Notes: a model not told the origin generated them from the sequence alone. Positions 25,966 through 34,195 are shown, numbered from the stretch's first letter. The stretch: DNA of 64,000 nucleotides from Amycolatopsis decaplanina DSM 44594 (GCF_000342005.1 NZ_AOHO01000079.1:59413-123412), one strand, 5' to 3'. Numbers and translations are program-made.

Positions 25966-26067
25966 TCACCACCGTCGGCCGATCACCTGACCCGTGCTCC
26001 GGGTCCACGTGATGTAGCCGCTCTGGAAGCTGTTCGGCCGTCCGATGGGGATGCGCGGCCCAGCGCC
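25966..26067 (-). pseudogene. Orphan LGFP-repeat C-terminal fragment
   Basis: Just after the L,D-transpeptidase stop codon, the +1 frame reads IGRPNSFQSGYITWTRSTG and ends QVIGRRW followed by TGA. The neighbouring secreted protein ends with RQNNFQGGYVFWNASNG and TDRRW, clearly the same LGFP tail. The fragment has no start of its own. It is either the remnant of a lost LGFP protein or the tail of a once longer transpeptidase that is now out of frame. Confidence 0.6.
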
Positions 26068-26069
26068 GG

Positions 26070-26744
26070 TCAGGCCACGACCTGCACCACGTCGCCGCTC
26101 TGCAGCGTCGTGAAGTACTTCTGCGAAGCCGCCGCGGACAGGTGGATGCAGCCGTGCGAGTACACCGAGAGGCTGCCGGTGTGGAACGCGATACCCGGCA
26201 GGAAGAACACCGAGTTCGGCATCGGCGCGTCGAAGGCCTTCGAGTGGTAGTTCTTGACCTTGGCCGAGACGTGGAAGACGCCGGTCGGCGTGGCGTGTCC
26301 CTTCTTGCCGGGCAGCTGCTTGACCGGGCCGTAGATGACCTTGCCGTCCTGCAGCAGCCACGTCTTCAGCGCGGAGAGGTCCACGCAGGCGCTCACGCCC
26401 GGCGAGGCCAGCGCGGCCTTGCAGGGCACGTCGGCGGCGTTCGCGGCGGGCTTGACCGCCGGTTTCGGCGTGGGCTTCGGCGTCGGCTTGGGCTTCGAAG
26501 ACGTCGGCGCCGGCTTGGAACTGCTGCTGCTCGGCGTCGGTGTCTGGGAGGACGTGGCCGGTACCGAAGACGGCACCGTCGGCACCGTCGGCACCGTCGG
26601 CGCCGACGTGGTCGTGGTCCCGCCCGCCGGGTCGCCCTGCGCGACGGCGCCGCCACCGGGCACGCCGCCACCGGCGTTGCCGGAACACGCGGTCAGCACC
26701 AGCGCTGTGGCCAGTGCGGTCACCCCCACCAGGAACTTCTTCAC
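26070..26744 (-). CDS. L,D-transpeptidase (YkuD domain) lipoprotein
   Basis: A 224-residue exported enzyme. The signal sequence KKFLVGVTALATALVLTACSG ends in a good lipobox (LTAC). A low-complexity Thr/Pro/Ser/Lys linker runs to about 100, including the triple TVP repeat. The YkuD catalytic domain shows KKGHATPTGVFHVSAK, an upstream His in AFHTGSLSVYSHGC, and the catalytic motif SHGCIHLS. It would form 3-3 peptidoglycan cross-links. There are also two cysteines before the domain (PCKAALASPGVSAC). The start is the GTG at 26744 with upstream GGGGGTAAGGG; a 20-codon longer frame lacks support. Confidence 0.88.
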   Translation of the reverse strand: MKKFLVGVTALATALVLTACSGNAGGGVPGGGAVAQGDPAGGTTTTSAPTVPTVPTVPSSVPATSSQTPTPSSSSSKPAPTSSKPKPTPKPTPKPAVKPAANAADVPCKAALASPGVSACVDLSALKTWLLQDGKVIYGPVKQLPGKKGHATPTGVFHVSAKVKNYHSKAFDAPMPNSVFFLPGIAFHTGSLSVYSHGCIHLSAAASQKYFTTLQSGDVVQVVA

Positions 26745-26838
26745 GACCCTTACCCCCGCTTGTCCGTAGTCCGTCCGACATGGGTAAAGACGGAGCTCAC
26801 CCATCCGGGGTTGTAGATCGGAAGGTCACGATCGCGTC

Positions 26839-27723
26839 TCAGGGCACGCGGCCGACGACCCGCGCGTACATCCGGCCCGGATTGGCGCCTTCGTCCAGAT
26901 ATCCGGGCAGCGGTGGCAGGTCCCGCGCGAACACGGCCAGCCGCCCGAACAGTTCGTCCGCGTCGCGAGGCCGCCGTTCCGGGTCCTTCTCCAGCAGGTC
27001 CGCGAGCAGCGCGTTCAGTCCACCCGGGACACCGTCCACTTCGGCCGGGCTCTCCTTGACCTGCTTCTCGAACACCGCGTACGCCGTCGGGCCGGTGAAC
27101 AGCTGCCTGCCGGTCAGCATTTCGTGCAGGACGCAGCCCAGCGCGTACAGGTCGCTGCGCGGCCCGGCGATCCCGCGCTGGATCTGCTCGGGCGCCATGT
27201 ACGCGGGGGTGCCCAGGATCTGCCCGGCGCGGGTGAACTGGGCGACGTCGGTCTCACGCAGCATCGCGAGCCCGAAGTCGAGCACCTTCACGCTGCCGTC
27301 GGGGCACAACATCAGGTTGGTGGGCTTGAGATCGCGGTGACAGATGGAAAGCGCGTGCGCGGCGGACAGCACGGCACAGGCCTGCGCGGCGATGGCCGCC
27401 GCCCACGGCACCGGAAGCGGCCCGTGTTCGGCGGCGAGATCGGCGACGGTCACGCCCTCGATGAACTGCATGACCTGGTACAGCCGCTCGTCGTAGGTGC
27501 CGAAGTCGTACAACGTCGGCGCGCCCGCGTGTTCCAGGGTGGCGAGGATCCGCGCCTCGCGGATGAACCGCTGTTCGAGTTCGGCGTCCGGACCGCTGGG
27601 AAGCCCGAGGAACTTCACCGCGACACGGCGGCCGAGATGCCGGTCGTGGCCCGCGTAGACCGCGCCCATGCCACCCCGGCCGAGCGGCAGCTCGTCGAGT
27701 TCGTAGCGATCGGCGATCAGCAA
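26839..27723 (-). CDS. Soluble Ser/Thr protein kinase (Hanks-type)
   Basis: A 294-residue kinase consisting only of the catalytic domain. The glycine loop is LGRGGMGAVYAG, the ATP lysine VAVKFL, the catalytic loop ICHRDLKPTNLML, the metal motif LDFGLAML, then GTPAYMAPEQ. HRD arginine indicates an RD kinase regulated by activation-loop phosphorylation. There is no membrane helix and no sensor domain, unlike PknB. The start appears to be the TTG at 27723, preceded by GGAGACGAGG. It lies 51 bases downstream of a DNA methylase gene on the same strand and near a divergent PP2C phosphatase, suggesting a small phosphosignalling module. Confidence 0.92.
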   Translation of the reverse strand: MLIADRYELDELPLGRGGMGAVYAGHDRHLGRRVAVKFLGLPSGPDAELEQRFIREARILATLEHAGAPTLYDFGTYDERLYQVMQFIEGVTVADLAAEHGPLPVPWAAAIAAQACAVLSAAHALSICHRDLKPTNLMLCPDGSVKVLDFGLAMLRETDVAQFTRAGQILGTPAYMAPEQIQRGIAGPRSDLYALGCVLHEMLTGRQLFTGPTAYAVFEKQVKESPAEVDGVPGGLNALLADLLEKDPERRPRDADELFGRLAVFARDLPPLPGYLDEGANPGRMYARVVGRVP

Positions 27724-27774
27724 CCTCGTCTCCCCCCACCGCCACCCTCAACGGAGAAGCTTCGCTTCCAGCAC

Positions 27775-29436
27775 CTATCCGGACTCCGGCTTGAGCTGTC
27801 CTTCGGTGAGCCCCGCCAAGCCTAGCCTCACCAGCTCCAGGCCCGATTCCGCCGCCTCGCGCAGGGCGTCCTCGAAGGCGGCGAGCCGGGTGAACGCCTC
27901 CCCGTGGGCGCGTTGCGTCTCGATCGGCAGGCGCGGGATCCGGGTGCGTTTGAGGTCGATCCTGGTCGAGGAGGACGGCGCGAGCTGCCCGGCCGCGCGC
28001 AGGCAGCCGGCGAGGAAGGCGGCGTCCAGCCGTTCGGGATCGGTGCGATACGTCGACATCGGGGGCTCCGCCGGGAACGATGCTCCACTGTGGACATACG
28101 CGGGTACGGCGGGCGACGCGACGACATCGCCCTCTTCCACCGATTCCGGCACGGTGAGCACCCCGGACTTCAGCAGTTCGCCGATCGTGACGAACGAGGG
28201 CTTCTCGTCGGACACCATCAGCGACGGCAGTTCCGGCCGGATCCCCTCGAAATGCCTTCGGATTTCGAGAAAGGCCTCGCCCGCGTGTTCGTCCCGTGCC
28301 TGATACCGGGCGGGGGAAAGGTCGATCTCCTCGTCGAGCAGGTCGATGATCCGGACCGCGCCCGGCACTTCGGCACCGCGCAGGTGTTCCCGCCACTGTT
28401 CCTCCACAGTGGACGGATCGGCCAGCAGGAGCAGGCGGGACGGCGGCCGCTCCCCGGATGCCGGGCGTCGCAGCAGCCAGAGATCCGCGCCGCCGACCGT
28501 GACCACGGCACGCAAAGCCCCGGCTCGCAACAGGTTCCCGCGGATCCGACGCCCGGTGCGGCGTCCGGCGGCGGCGGACGGCATGCGGATCGCCACCAGC
28601 CCGCCGGGTTTAACGTGCGCGAGGCAGTGCTGGACCCACGCCAGTTCCGGTTCGCCGCGCGGCGGCTGGCCGTACTCCCAGCGCGGGTCGCCGACGAGTT
28701 CGTCGTAACCCCATTCCCTTTCGTTGAACGGCGGATCGCAGACGACGGCGTCCGCGAGAACCCCTTCGTAGGAGTCCATCGACAGGGCGTCCGCCCCGTA
28801 CATCTCCATATCCGCGCCCGCGAGCAGCAACCGATGCGCGGCGATGCACGAGGTCGCCGGATCGTCGACCTGGCCGAGCAGGCGGGTCCCGCCGGAGGCC
28901 AGCAGCAGCGTCCCGAGTCCGCACGCGGGGTCGAGCACGACGCCGGGTTCTGGACCGATGAGCCGGGACATCAACGCTGCCACCGGTTCCGCGGTGACGG
29001 ACAGCTGACGGGAGTGCGCCTCGACGTAGCGTTCGCACAGGAACTCGAAGGCCGCACGCGCGCCTCGCTCGTCGGCGAAGCGGTCCAGCAGTTCGAGCAG
29101 TTCGGCGTCGTCGTAACGGGGCGAGAATGTCCATTCCCGGCCGGAGCGCCGCAACAGGAACGAACCCACCCGGCCGACCCGCAGGCCCAGAGACAGGTCG
29201 TCGCCCAGGTTCCGCAGCCGCTGCCAGATCCGGTCCCCGAGCGAGATCTCGAACGGTTTTCCCCGCTCACGCAGCCACTTTTCGACGGCGACCAGGGCAA
29301 AGAGGGGGCTCGACGCCGTTCCGCCGACGGGTGGCGGAAAATCGCCGTAACGTCGGCGCCAGTTGCTGACGGCGGCGCGGCCGACGCCGGCGATCCGCGC
29401 GATGTCCGCCGCGGAGACGGTGGCTAGCTCCTCCAT
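27775..29436 (-). CDS. N6-adenine DNA methylase with N-terminal HTH and specificity-like C-terminus
   Basis: A 553-residue protein. The first 30 residues form a helix-turn-helix, ADIARIAGVGRAAVSNWRRR. The SAM motif is LDPACGLGTLLLA, and the catalytic motif is CDPPFNE (a DPPF variant of NPPY/F of type I and gamma-type N6-adenine methylases). Motif X-like helix and the target region follow, and the C-terminal 150 residues look like a type I specificity half, with PRLPIETQRAHGEAFTRL resembling the conserved helical part of HsdS. No restriction subunit is present nearby, so it is either an orphan epigenetic regulator or part of an unrecognised system. It precedes the Ser/Thr kinase. Confidence 0.82.
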   Translation of the reverse strand: MEELATVSAADIARIAGVGRAAVSNWRRRYGDFPPPVGGTASSPLFALVAVEKWLRERGKPFEISLGDRIWQRLRNLGDDLSLGLRVGRVGSFLLRRSGREWTFSPRYDDAELLELLDRFADERGARAAFEFLCERYVEAHSRQLSVTAEPVAALMSRLIGPEPGVVLDPACGLGTLLLASGGTRLLGQVDDPATSCIAAHRLLLAGADMEMYGADALSMDSYEGVLADAVVCDPPFNEREWGYDELVGDPRWEYGQPPRGEPELAWVQHCLAHVKPGGLVAIRMPSAAAGRRTGRRIRGNLLRAGALRAVVTVGGADLWLLRRPASGERPPSRLLLLADPSTVEEQWREHLRGAEVPGAVRIIDLLDEEIDLSPARYQARDEHAGEAFLEIRRHFEGIRPELPSLMVSDEKPSFVTIGELLKSGVLTVPESVEEGDVVASPAVPAYVHSGASFPAEPPMSTYRTDPERLDAAFLAGCLRAAGQLAPSSSTRIDLKRTRIPRLPIETQRAHGEAFTRLAAFEDALREAAESGLELVRLGLAGLTEGQLKPESG

Positions 29437-29513
29437 CGCCGCATCGTAACCGACAGCTGACCATTCCAGCCCTTTGTTTGTGAACTCAGTACACAGCTGC
29501 TTTACTGGGGTCC

Positions 29514-30260
29514 ATGAGGTACACCCTTCGGTACGCCGCCGGCTCGGACGTCGGGCGGCGCCGCCAGGTCAACCAGGACTCGGTCTACGCCAGCACCAGG
29601 ATGCTGGCGGTCGCCGACGGCATCGGCGGCCAGCCGCACGGCGAGGTGGCCAGCGCCGAGGCCGTGGGCGTCCTGTCCCGGCTCGACTCGGACCTCCGCG
29701 GCTTCGACCTCGCGGACGTCGACCTGGTCGAGGTGCTCTCCGGCGGGCTTCGCACCATCGACGACCGGCTCGCCGCGACGGCCGAGCAGGAGCCCGAGAC
29801 GCGCGGCATGGGCACCACCCTGACCGCGCTGCTGTTCGACGGCTCCCACTTCACGGCCGCCCACATCGGCGACTCGAAGGGCTACCTCCTCCGCGACGGC
29901 ACACTTCGGCGCTTCACCCGCGACCACACCCTCGCGCAGGCCCTCGCGGACGACGGGCGCATCGACCCGTCGGAAGTCGAGGGACACCCTCGCGGCTCAC
30001 TGTTGATGAAGGCACTCCTGAGCACTGGGAGCGGCGAAGCGGACATCTGGACCTTCGACGCCGCCCCCGGAGACCGTCTTCTGCTGTGCTCGGACGGGTT
30101 AACGGCAACGGTTGCCGAAACCGTTATCAAGGACATCCTGGGCGCCTTCCAAGACCCCGCCGAGACCGTCCCGAGGCTGATCGACCTGGCCAACGAGGGC
30201 GGCGGACCGGACAACATCACCTGCGTCGTCGCCGACGTTCTCGCCCCCGCGACCGCTTGA
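29514..30260 (+). CDS. PP2C-family Ser/Thr protein phosphatase
   Basis: A 248-residue soluble phosphatase. The metal-binding motifs are in order: RQVNQDSVYA, VADGIGGQPHG, RGMGTTLTALL, HIGDSKGYLLR, FTRDHTLAQAL, CSDGLTATV and GGPDNITCVVADV. All catalytic aspartates are present. It lacks the membrane anchor of PstP. It is divergent from the methylase-kinase pair with a 77-base gap, so it may reverse phosphorylation by that kinase. The tRNA-Ser(GGA) gene lies 72 bases downstream. Confidence 0.92.
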   Translation: MRYTLRYAAGSDVGRRRQVNQDSVYASTRMLAVADGIGGQPHGEVASAEAVGVLSRLDSDLRGFDLADVDLVEVLSGGLRTIDDRLAATAEQEPETRGMGTTLTALLFDGSHFTAAHIGDSKGYLLRDGTLRRFTRDHTLAQALADDGRIDPSEVEGHPRGSLLMKALLSTGSGEADIWTFDAAPGDRLLLCSDGLTATVAETVIKDILGAFQDPAETVPRLIDLANEGGGPDNITCVVADVLAPATA

Positions 30261-30332
30261 GCCCGCGAAGCCGCAGACGCAGGTCAGACCCGCCTTCGCG
30301 GGGGCGAAAGGGCATCCGGTAAAGTTCCCCAC

Positions 30333-30417
30333 GGAGGATTGGCCGAGCGGCCTAAGGCGCACGCTTGGAAAGCGTGTTGGGTTCACGCCCTCGCAGGTTC
30401 GAATCCTGTATCCTCCG
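30333..30417 (+). tRNA. tRNA-Ser (anticodon GGA)
   Basis: The acceptor stem GGAGGAT pairs with ATCCTCC at 30410-30416. A D-loop, the anticodon loop CTTGGAAAG with anticodon GGA, the long class II variable arm and the T loop GGTTCGAATCC are all present. CCA is not fully encoded. The 85-base length fits tRNA-Ser. Confidence 0.96.
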
Positions 30418-30424
30418 CCGTCAG

Positions 30425-30460
30425 CAAGGCCCCGGACGTTCCGACGTCCGGGGCCTTGTT
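30425..30460 (+). terminator. Rho-independent-type hairpin after tRNA-Ser(GGA)
   Basis: CAAGGCCCCGGACGT at 30425-30439 pairs perfectly with its complement at 30444-30458 around tccg. It follows the tRNA by seven bases and is followed by TTGATT. Confidence 0.85.
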
Positions 30461-30557
30461 GATTACTTCGCAGGACCTTCACTTAACAGAGTCAGATGAT
30501 CACGCTAAGTTTAAGTGTGGTCGTTCCAGCCCCCGACGTCCCAAGGAGTCCGCCAAA

Positions 30558-30818
30558 ATGGCCGGAGTCGAAGAGATCCGCGCTGGTATCGCGCTCGCGA
30601 ACGAGAAGGCATCCGCGAGCATCGCCGCTCTTCAGCAGGCAGCGCAGTCTCTCGAAGAAGCCCAGCTTTCCCTGTCGCAGGCCACTCAAGGCAGCACCCA
30701 GCACGAGGTGAGCCAGGCGCACGGGCTGCTCGCCGAGGCCCTGCAGGGCATCACCGGGATGCAGAGCACCATCCAGGCGGGCATCTCGTCGGCCGAGTCG
30801 TATTCGACCCGTCTGTAG
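30558..30818 (+). CDS. Small helical protein, first gene of an FtsK-type operon
   Basis: An 86-residue Ala/Gln/Ser-rich protein with two predicted amphipathic helices, EEIRAGIALANEKASASIAA through QSLEEAQLSLSQATQ, then HEVSQAHGLLAEALQGITGM. The pattern is a helical hairpin, like WXG100 proteins in size, but there is no WXG motif and no tryptophan at all. It may match the actinobacterial DUF6244 group, from memory. The ATG at 30558 has a strong AAGGAG ribosome site. It is four bases upstream of the next small gene in a four-gene operon with an EccC/FtsK-like ATPase, so it is inferred to be a partner or substrate of that ATPase. Confidence 0.8.
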   Translation: MAGVEEIRAGIALANEKASASIAALQQAAQSLEEAQLSLSQATQGSTQHEVSQAHGLLAEALQGITGMQSTIQAGISSAESYSTRL

Positions 30819-30821
30819 AGC

Positions 30822-31067
30822 ATGTACCTCGAGGAGCTCCACCAGCTGCTGACGGCCGTCCAAGCCGGCCTCGCCGACGGACGCGCCCATGCCGAGCGGG
30901 CCAGAAGCCTGCTCGAGGAGTCCAGGCGCGCCATCGTGGAGCCTCAGGCCCAAGCCGTGCCATGGGTGCCGCCTCAGCTGGCGCAGGCCGACGAGGGAAT
31001 GGAAAACCTCCTGACGCGCCTTTCCGTCGCTGACGACCTGGTCAGCGGCTACCAATCCCGCCTCTGA
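30822..31067 (+). CDS. Second small helical protein of the FtsK-type operon
   Basis: An 81-residue protein. The first half, YLEELHQLLTAVQAGLADGR and ERARSLLEESRRAI, is a helical segment; a proline-containing linker (VPWVPP) then leads to a second helix ending DLVSGYQSRL. The C-terminal ending resembles that of the preceding protein (SAESYSTRL). The two may therefore be distant paralogues that dimerise. The gene starts four bases after the first gene and ends 15 bases before the ATPase gene, so the three are surely co-transcribed. No known family is recognised with confidence. Confidence 0.78.
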   Translation: MYLEELHQLLTAVQAGLADGRAHAERARSLLEESRRAIVEPQAQAVPWVPPQLAQADEGMENLLTRLSVADDLVSGYQSRL

Positions 31068-31082
31068 GATCGGCGAGCCGGT

Positions 31083-33824
31083 ATGGGCAGCAAAGCGAGT
31101 GAACAACGCAATCGCGTCGCCACGGCGCTCGAGCGGGTCCGGCACCAGATCGGGCTCGTCCTCGGCGCCGCCGCCGGCGCCCGCCAGTCCGCCGAGGCGG
31201 AACTGGCCAAACTGGAACTGGAACAGCACATAGTCCGGGTGGGGATGAACAACTCCACTTCGGAGCAGTACGCCGAGTGGTCGCGGCACCCCGCCGCGAA
31301 CGAGGTGTTCGGCCTGCTCGGGAATGTGCGCGGCCAGTTCTACGCCGACTGGGAAGCGGGCCCGAACGCGTTGCGCGAACTCGTCGCGCACAACGCGCCC
31401 GGCCCCGCGAGCCAGCCGCCGGGCAACTGGCTCGGCCGGGTCGGCGGGAATCCCGGCATCACCGCGCCGGGGCTCTGGCGCGTCGGCTCGGCGACCGTGC
31501 CGGGCAAGGACGTGCCACGCACGTTCGATGTCGCGATGCCCCTGCTCGACGAGTCGCATCTGTCCATCACGTCGGCACCGAAGACCCGGGCCGCGGTGGA
31601 CGGCATCGTGCAGAACCTGCTGATGCGGATCCTGAGCACGTTCGAACCCGGCGCGGTACGCGTCCACCTGTGGGACGTCGGGCAGCTGACCGCGATCCTC
31701 CCCGACCTGTACCCGCTGAGCCGCACCAGCGCGCTCACCCTGTACGACCCGGGACGGCTCGAAGACCTCCTCGACGAACTGGCCGGGCATATCCGCCGCA
31801 TCCACGCGACCGGGATGCAGGCGGGGCACACGTCGCTGCGGGAGATCCGGCGGGCGAGCGGCCAGCGCGTCGAACCGTTCCGCGTCGCGGTGCTCTACGG
31901 CAACGGCGAGACCCTCGAACCGGAGCGCGCCCGCGAACTGAAACGCGTCGCCACCGGGGCGCTCGCGGCCGGGATCTGCCTGATCCTGATCGACGTGCCG
32001 ACCACGCTGTCGACCTCGGTCGAATCGCTGAGCCTGCACGACGACAGGCACGCCGTCAGCAGCATGACCGGCCCCGACCTGATGGTCGACCTCGATCCGC
32101 CGATGCCGTCCGGGCAGGTCATCCGGGCCGCCGGGCGGATCGCCGAGGCGCTGATCGCCAAACAGGGCGGGCCCCGGGCGTTCGCCGACCTGCTGCCCAC
32201 GGAGCTGGGCAAGGAGAGTTCGGCTCGGGAATTGCGGGCGCCGGTCGGATTCTTCGAGGGCGAGCCGGTGGAGGTCGTCATCGGCGACGCCAGCCCGCAC
32301 GCGCTCATCGGCGGGCCGAGCGGTTCGGGGAAGACGAACTTCCTGTACTCGCTGCTCGGCAGCCTCGCGGCGCGGTACTCGCCGGACGAACTCGCGCTGT
32401 ACCTGCTGGACTTCAAGGAAGGCGTGTCGTTCGCGGGGCTCGCGCCGGGGCGGCGGGACGCCAGCTGGCTGCCGCACGCCAAGCTCATCGGGGTCAACGT
32501 CAACACCGACCGCGAGTTCGGCCTGGCGCTGCTGCGGTTCCTCGCCGACGAGCTGCGCCGCCGGTCCGCCGCGGCGAAACTGCACGAGGTCACCAACCTC
32601 GCGGACCTGCGCGAACAGGACCCAGGCGGGCACTGGCCGCGGATCGTCGCGGTGATCGACGAATTCCAGTACCTGTTCGCCGGCCGCGACGGCGTGACGG
32701 CGACCGCGACCCAGCTGCTGGAGGACATCGCGCGGCGAGGCCGGTCGCAGGGCATCCACCTGGTGCTGGCGAGCCAGGACGTCGCCGGGATCGAGGCATT
32801 CTGGGGCAAACCGGCGGTGTTCGAGCAGTGCACGCTGCGGATCGCGATGCCCAAGGCGCGGCGCGTGCTGTCCGAGACCAACAACGCGGCGGTCTCGGCG
32901 CCGAAGTGGCACGCGGTGATCAACCACGATTCCGGCGTGGCGCACGGAAACCAGCTCGCCCACGTGCCGGACGCGAGCAGCAAGGACGTCTTCAACAAGC
33001 TGCAGCACCGGCTTTGGGAACAGTACTCGGAGTCGTTCAAACGGCCCCGGCTGTTCGACGGCGCGCATTCCCCCGTGCTGGAACAGTTCCCGGCGTTCAC
33101 CGATCTGAAGCCGACGGACAAGCCGCGGGCGCTGCTCGGCCAGTCGATCGACGTCGACGAGGCCGCCTGCGGCGTCGACCTGCCGAAGGCTCCGGGACGG
33201 AACGTCGCCGTCCTCGGCGCGGCCACGGCCGAGGCACTGTCCATCATGGACTCCGCCGCACGGTCCTTGGCCAAGCAGCACGCGCACGGTTCGGTGGACT
33301 TCGTGCTTTCGTGCCCCATCGAGGCATCCATGCCCGCCGTGGCCGAGCTCGCCGAGCGACTGCGCGCGGAGGGTCACGAGGTGACCCTGGTCGACGATCT
33401 GCCCGCCCGGGTAATCGATATCGCGGAGAAACTGTCCTCTTTGGAGAGAGCGCAGGTGCTGCTGCTGTATGGCGTCGACGCCTCGATCCCCGCGCTGGAG
33501 GCGAAGGCACCCGGACAGCTGAAGAGCGGTTTGGATCAGCTGCGGGTGCTGCTGAAGCAGGGTCCGGCACACGGCGTCCACACCATCGGCTGGTGGCGCA
33601 GCATCGCGCGGCTGAAGGACACGCTCGGCTTCGCCGGCACCGACGACATCGGTACCTGGGCGGCGCTGGACGTCCAGGGCAACGAACTGTCGCCGTTCGC
33701 CGCCGGGCAGGTCGTGCACTGGTCACCGAGACCGGGCCGAGCGCTGTTCTTCGATCGCACCACCCACGGCGCTCCTGAGGTGATCATCCCGTTCCAGCGT
33801 CCGGAAGGACTTCTCGATGGATGA
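31083..33824 (+). CDS. FtsK/SpoIIIE-family ATPase with EccC-like three-module layout, no membrane helices
   Basis: A 913-residue soluble ATPase. An N-terminal helical region (about 1-60) precedes three RecA-like modules. The first (about 130-370) lacks Walker A. The second has Walker A GGPSGSGKTNFLYSLL (about 409-424), LYLLDFKEGVSFAGL, Walker B VAVIDEFQYLFAG (about 520) and GIHLVLASQD. The third (about 680-900) has VAVLGAATAEALSIM where a P-loop would be, LLLYGVDAS and GVHTIGWWRS in Walker B and sensor positions, so it is a degenerate copy. This matches EccC of type VII secretion in overall plan, but no transmembrane segments are present. It could drive secretion of its small partners or move DNA. 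Confidence 0.88.
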   Translation: MGSKASEQRNRVATALERVRHQIGLVLGAAAGARQSAEAELAKLELEQHIVRVGMNNSTSEQYAEWSRHPAANEVFGLLGNVRGQFYADWEAGPNALRELVAHNAPGPASQPPGNWLGRVGGNPGITAPGLWRVGSATVPGKDVPRTFDVAMPLLDESHLSITSAPKTRAAVDGIVQNLLMRILSTFEPGAVRVHLWDVGQLTAILPDLYPLSRTSALTLYDPGRLEDLLDELAGHIRRIHATGMQAGHTSLREIRRASGQRVEPFRVAVLYGNGETLEPERARELKRVATGALAAGICLILIDVPTTLSTSVESLSLHDDRHAVSSMTGPDLMVDLDPPMPSGQVIRAAGRIAEALIAKQGGPRAFADLLPTELGKESSARELRAPVGFFEGEPVEVVIGDASPHALIGGPSGSGKTNFLYSLLGSLAARYSPDELALYLLDFKEGVSFAGLAPGRRDASWLPHAKLIGVNVNTDREFGLALLRFLADELRRRSAAAKLHEVTNLADLREQDPGGHWPRIVAVIDEFQYLFAGRDGVTATATQLLEDIARRGRSQGIHLVLASQDVAGIEAFWGKPAVFEQCTLRIAMPKARRVLSETNNAAVSAPKWHAVINHDSGVAHGNQLAHVPDASSKDVFNKLQHRLWEQYSESFKRPRLFDGAHSPVLEQFPAFTDLKPTDKPRALLGQSIDVDEAACGVDLPKAPGRNVAVLGAATAEALSIMDSAARSLAKQHAHGSVDFVLSCPIEASMPAVAELAERLRAEGHEVTLVDDLPARVIDIAEKLSSLERAQVLLLYGVDASIPALEAKAPGQLKSGLDQLRVLLKQGPAHGVHTIGWWRSIARLKDTLGFAGTDDIGTWAALDVQGNELSPFAAGQVVHWSPRPGRALFFDRTTHGAPEVIIPFQRPEGLLDG

Positions 33825-34188
33825 CGGCATCACCGCGGCCATGCGGTACAAGGAGATCGTCGGCCTCGCGCGCGCTTCGGCGGAGAACCTCCGAAACTGG
33901 GAGATCGGCCGCGCGGACGAACTGGAGGCCCGGCTCGCCGAAGCGCACCAGACCGTCGCGGACGCCGCCGAACGTGAGCAGCGCGCCGTCGACCGGTGCA
34001 CACGCTGGTGGAAGATGGCGCAGCACAACGTCGAAGGTCTCTCGTGGCTGCCGGAGGACGAAGACCCGCGACCGGTACCGACCGCGCGGCCCGGGTACCT
34101 GGAGAAGTACCTGGAAGAGGTCAAGCCGAGCTACCAGGAACTCGTCCAGGCCGTTCTTTCCCTGGGGTGGCGCGCGAAACGCTCCTGA
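33817..34188 (+). CDS. Helical protein, last gene of the FtsK-type operon
   Basis: A 123-residue protein. Residues 5-70 form a long helical, coiled-coil-prone region (RADELEARLAEAHQTVADAA and REQRAVDRCTRWW), followed by an extended segment with PEDEDPRPVPTARPGYLEKY and a final helix. It overlaps the ATPase gene by eight bases (the start is a GATGGATGAC context), indicating tight coupling. No family is recognised. Its conservation with the ATPase would test whether it is an adaptor subunit. A perfect 22-bp palindrome follows the stop. Confidence 0.78.
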   Translation: MDDGITAAMRYKEIVGLARASAENLRNWEIGRADELEARLAEAHQTVADAAEREQRAVDRCTRWWKMAQHNVEGLSWLPEDEDPRPVPTARPGYLEKYLEEVKPSYQELVQAVLSLGWRAKRS

Positions 34189-34195
34189 CCCACCC

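Noticed and set aside
26575..26610. A tandem repeat locus inside the L,D-transpeptidase
   Set aside because: The repeated GGCACCGTC units encode the TVP linker of the lipoprotein; simple coding repeat.
26839..29436. A canonical Pgl or BREX defence system
   Set aside because: The kinase and methylase are too small for PglW and PglX, and PglY, PglZ and BrxA/B-type genes are absent.
30492..33719. A 1075-codon minus-strand open frame across the FtsK-type operon
   Set aside because: It is antisense to well-supported genes with clear ribosome sites and motifs, and has no recognisable domain.
30558..34188. A complete ESX/type VII secretion locus
   Set aside because: There is no WXG motif, no EccB, EccD, EccE or mycosin gene, and the ATPase has no membrane helices, so only likeness to EccC can be claimed.
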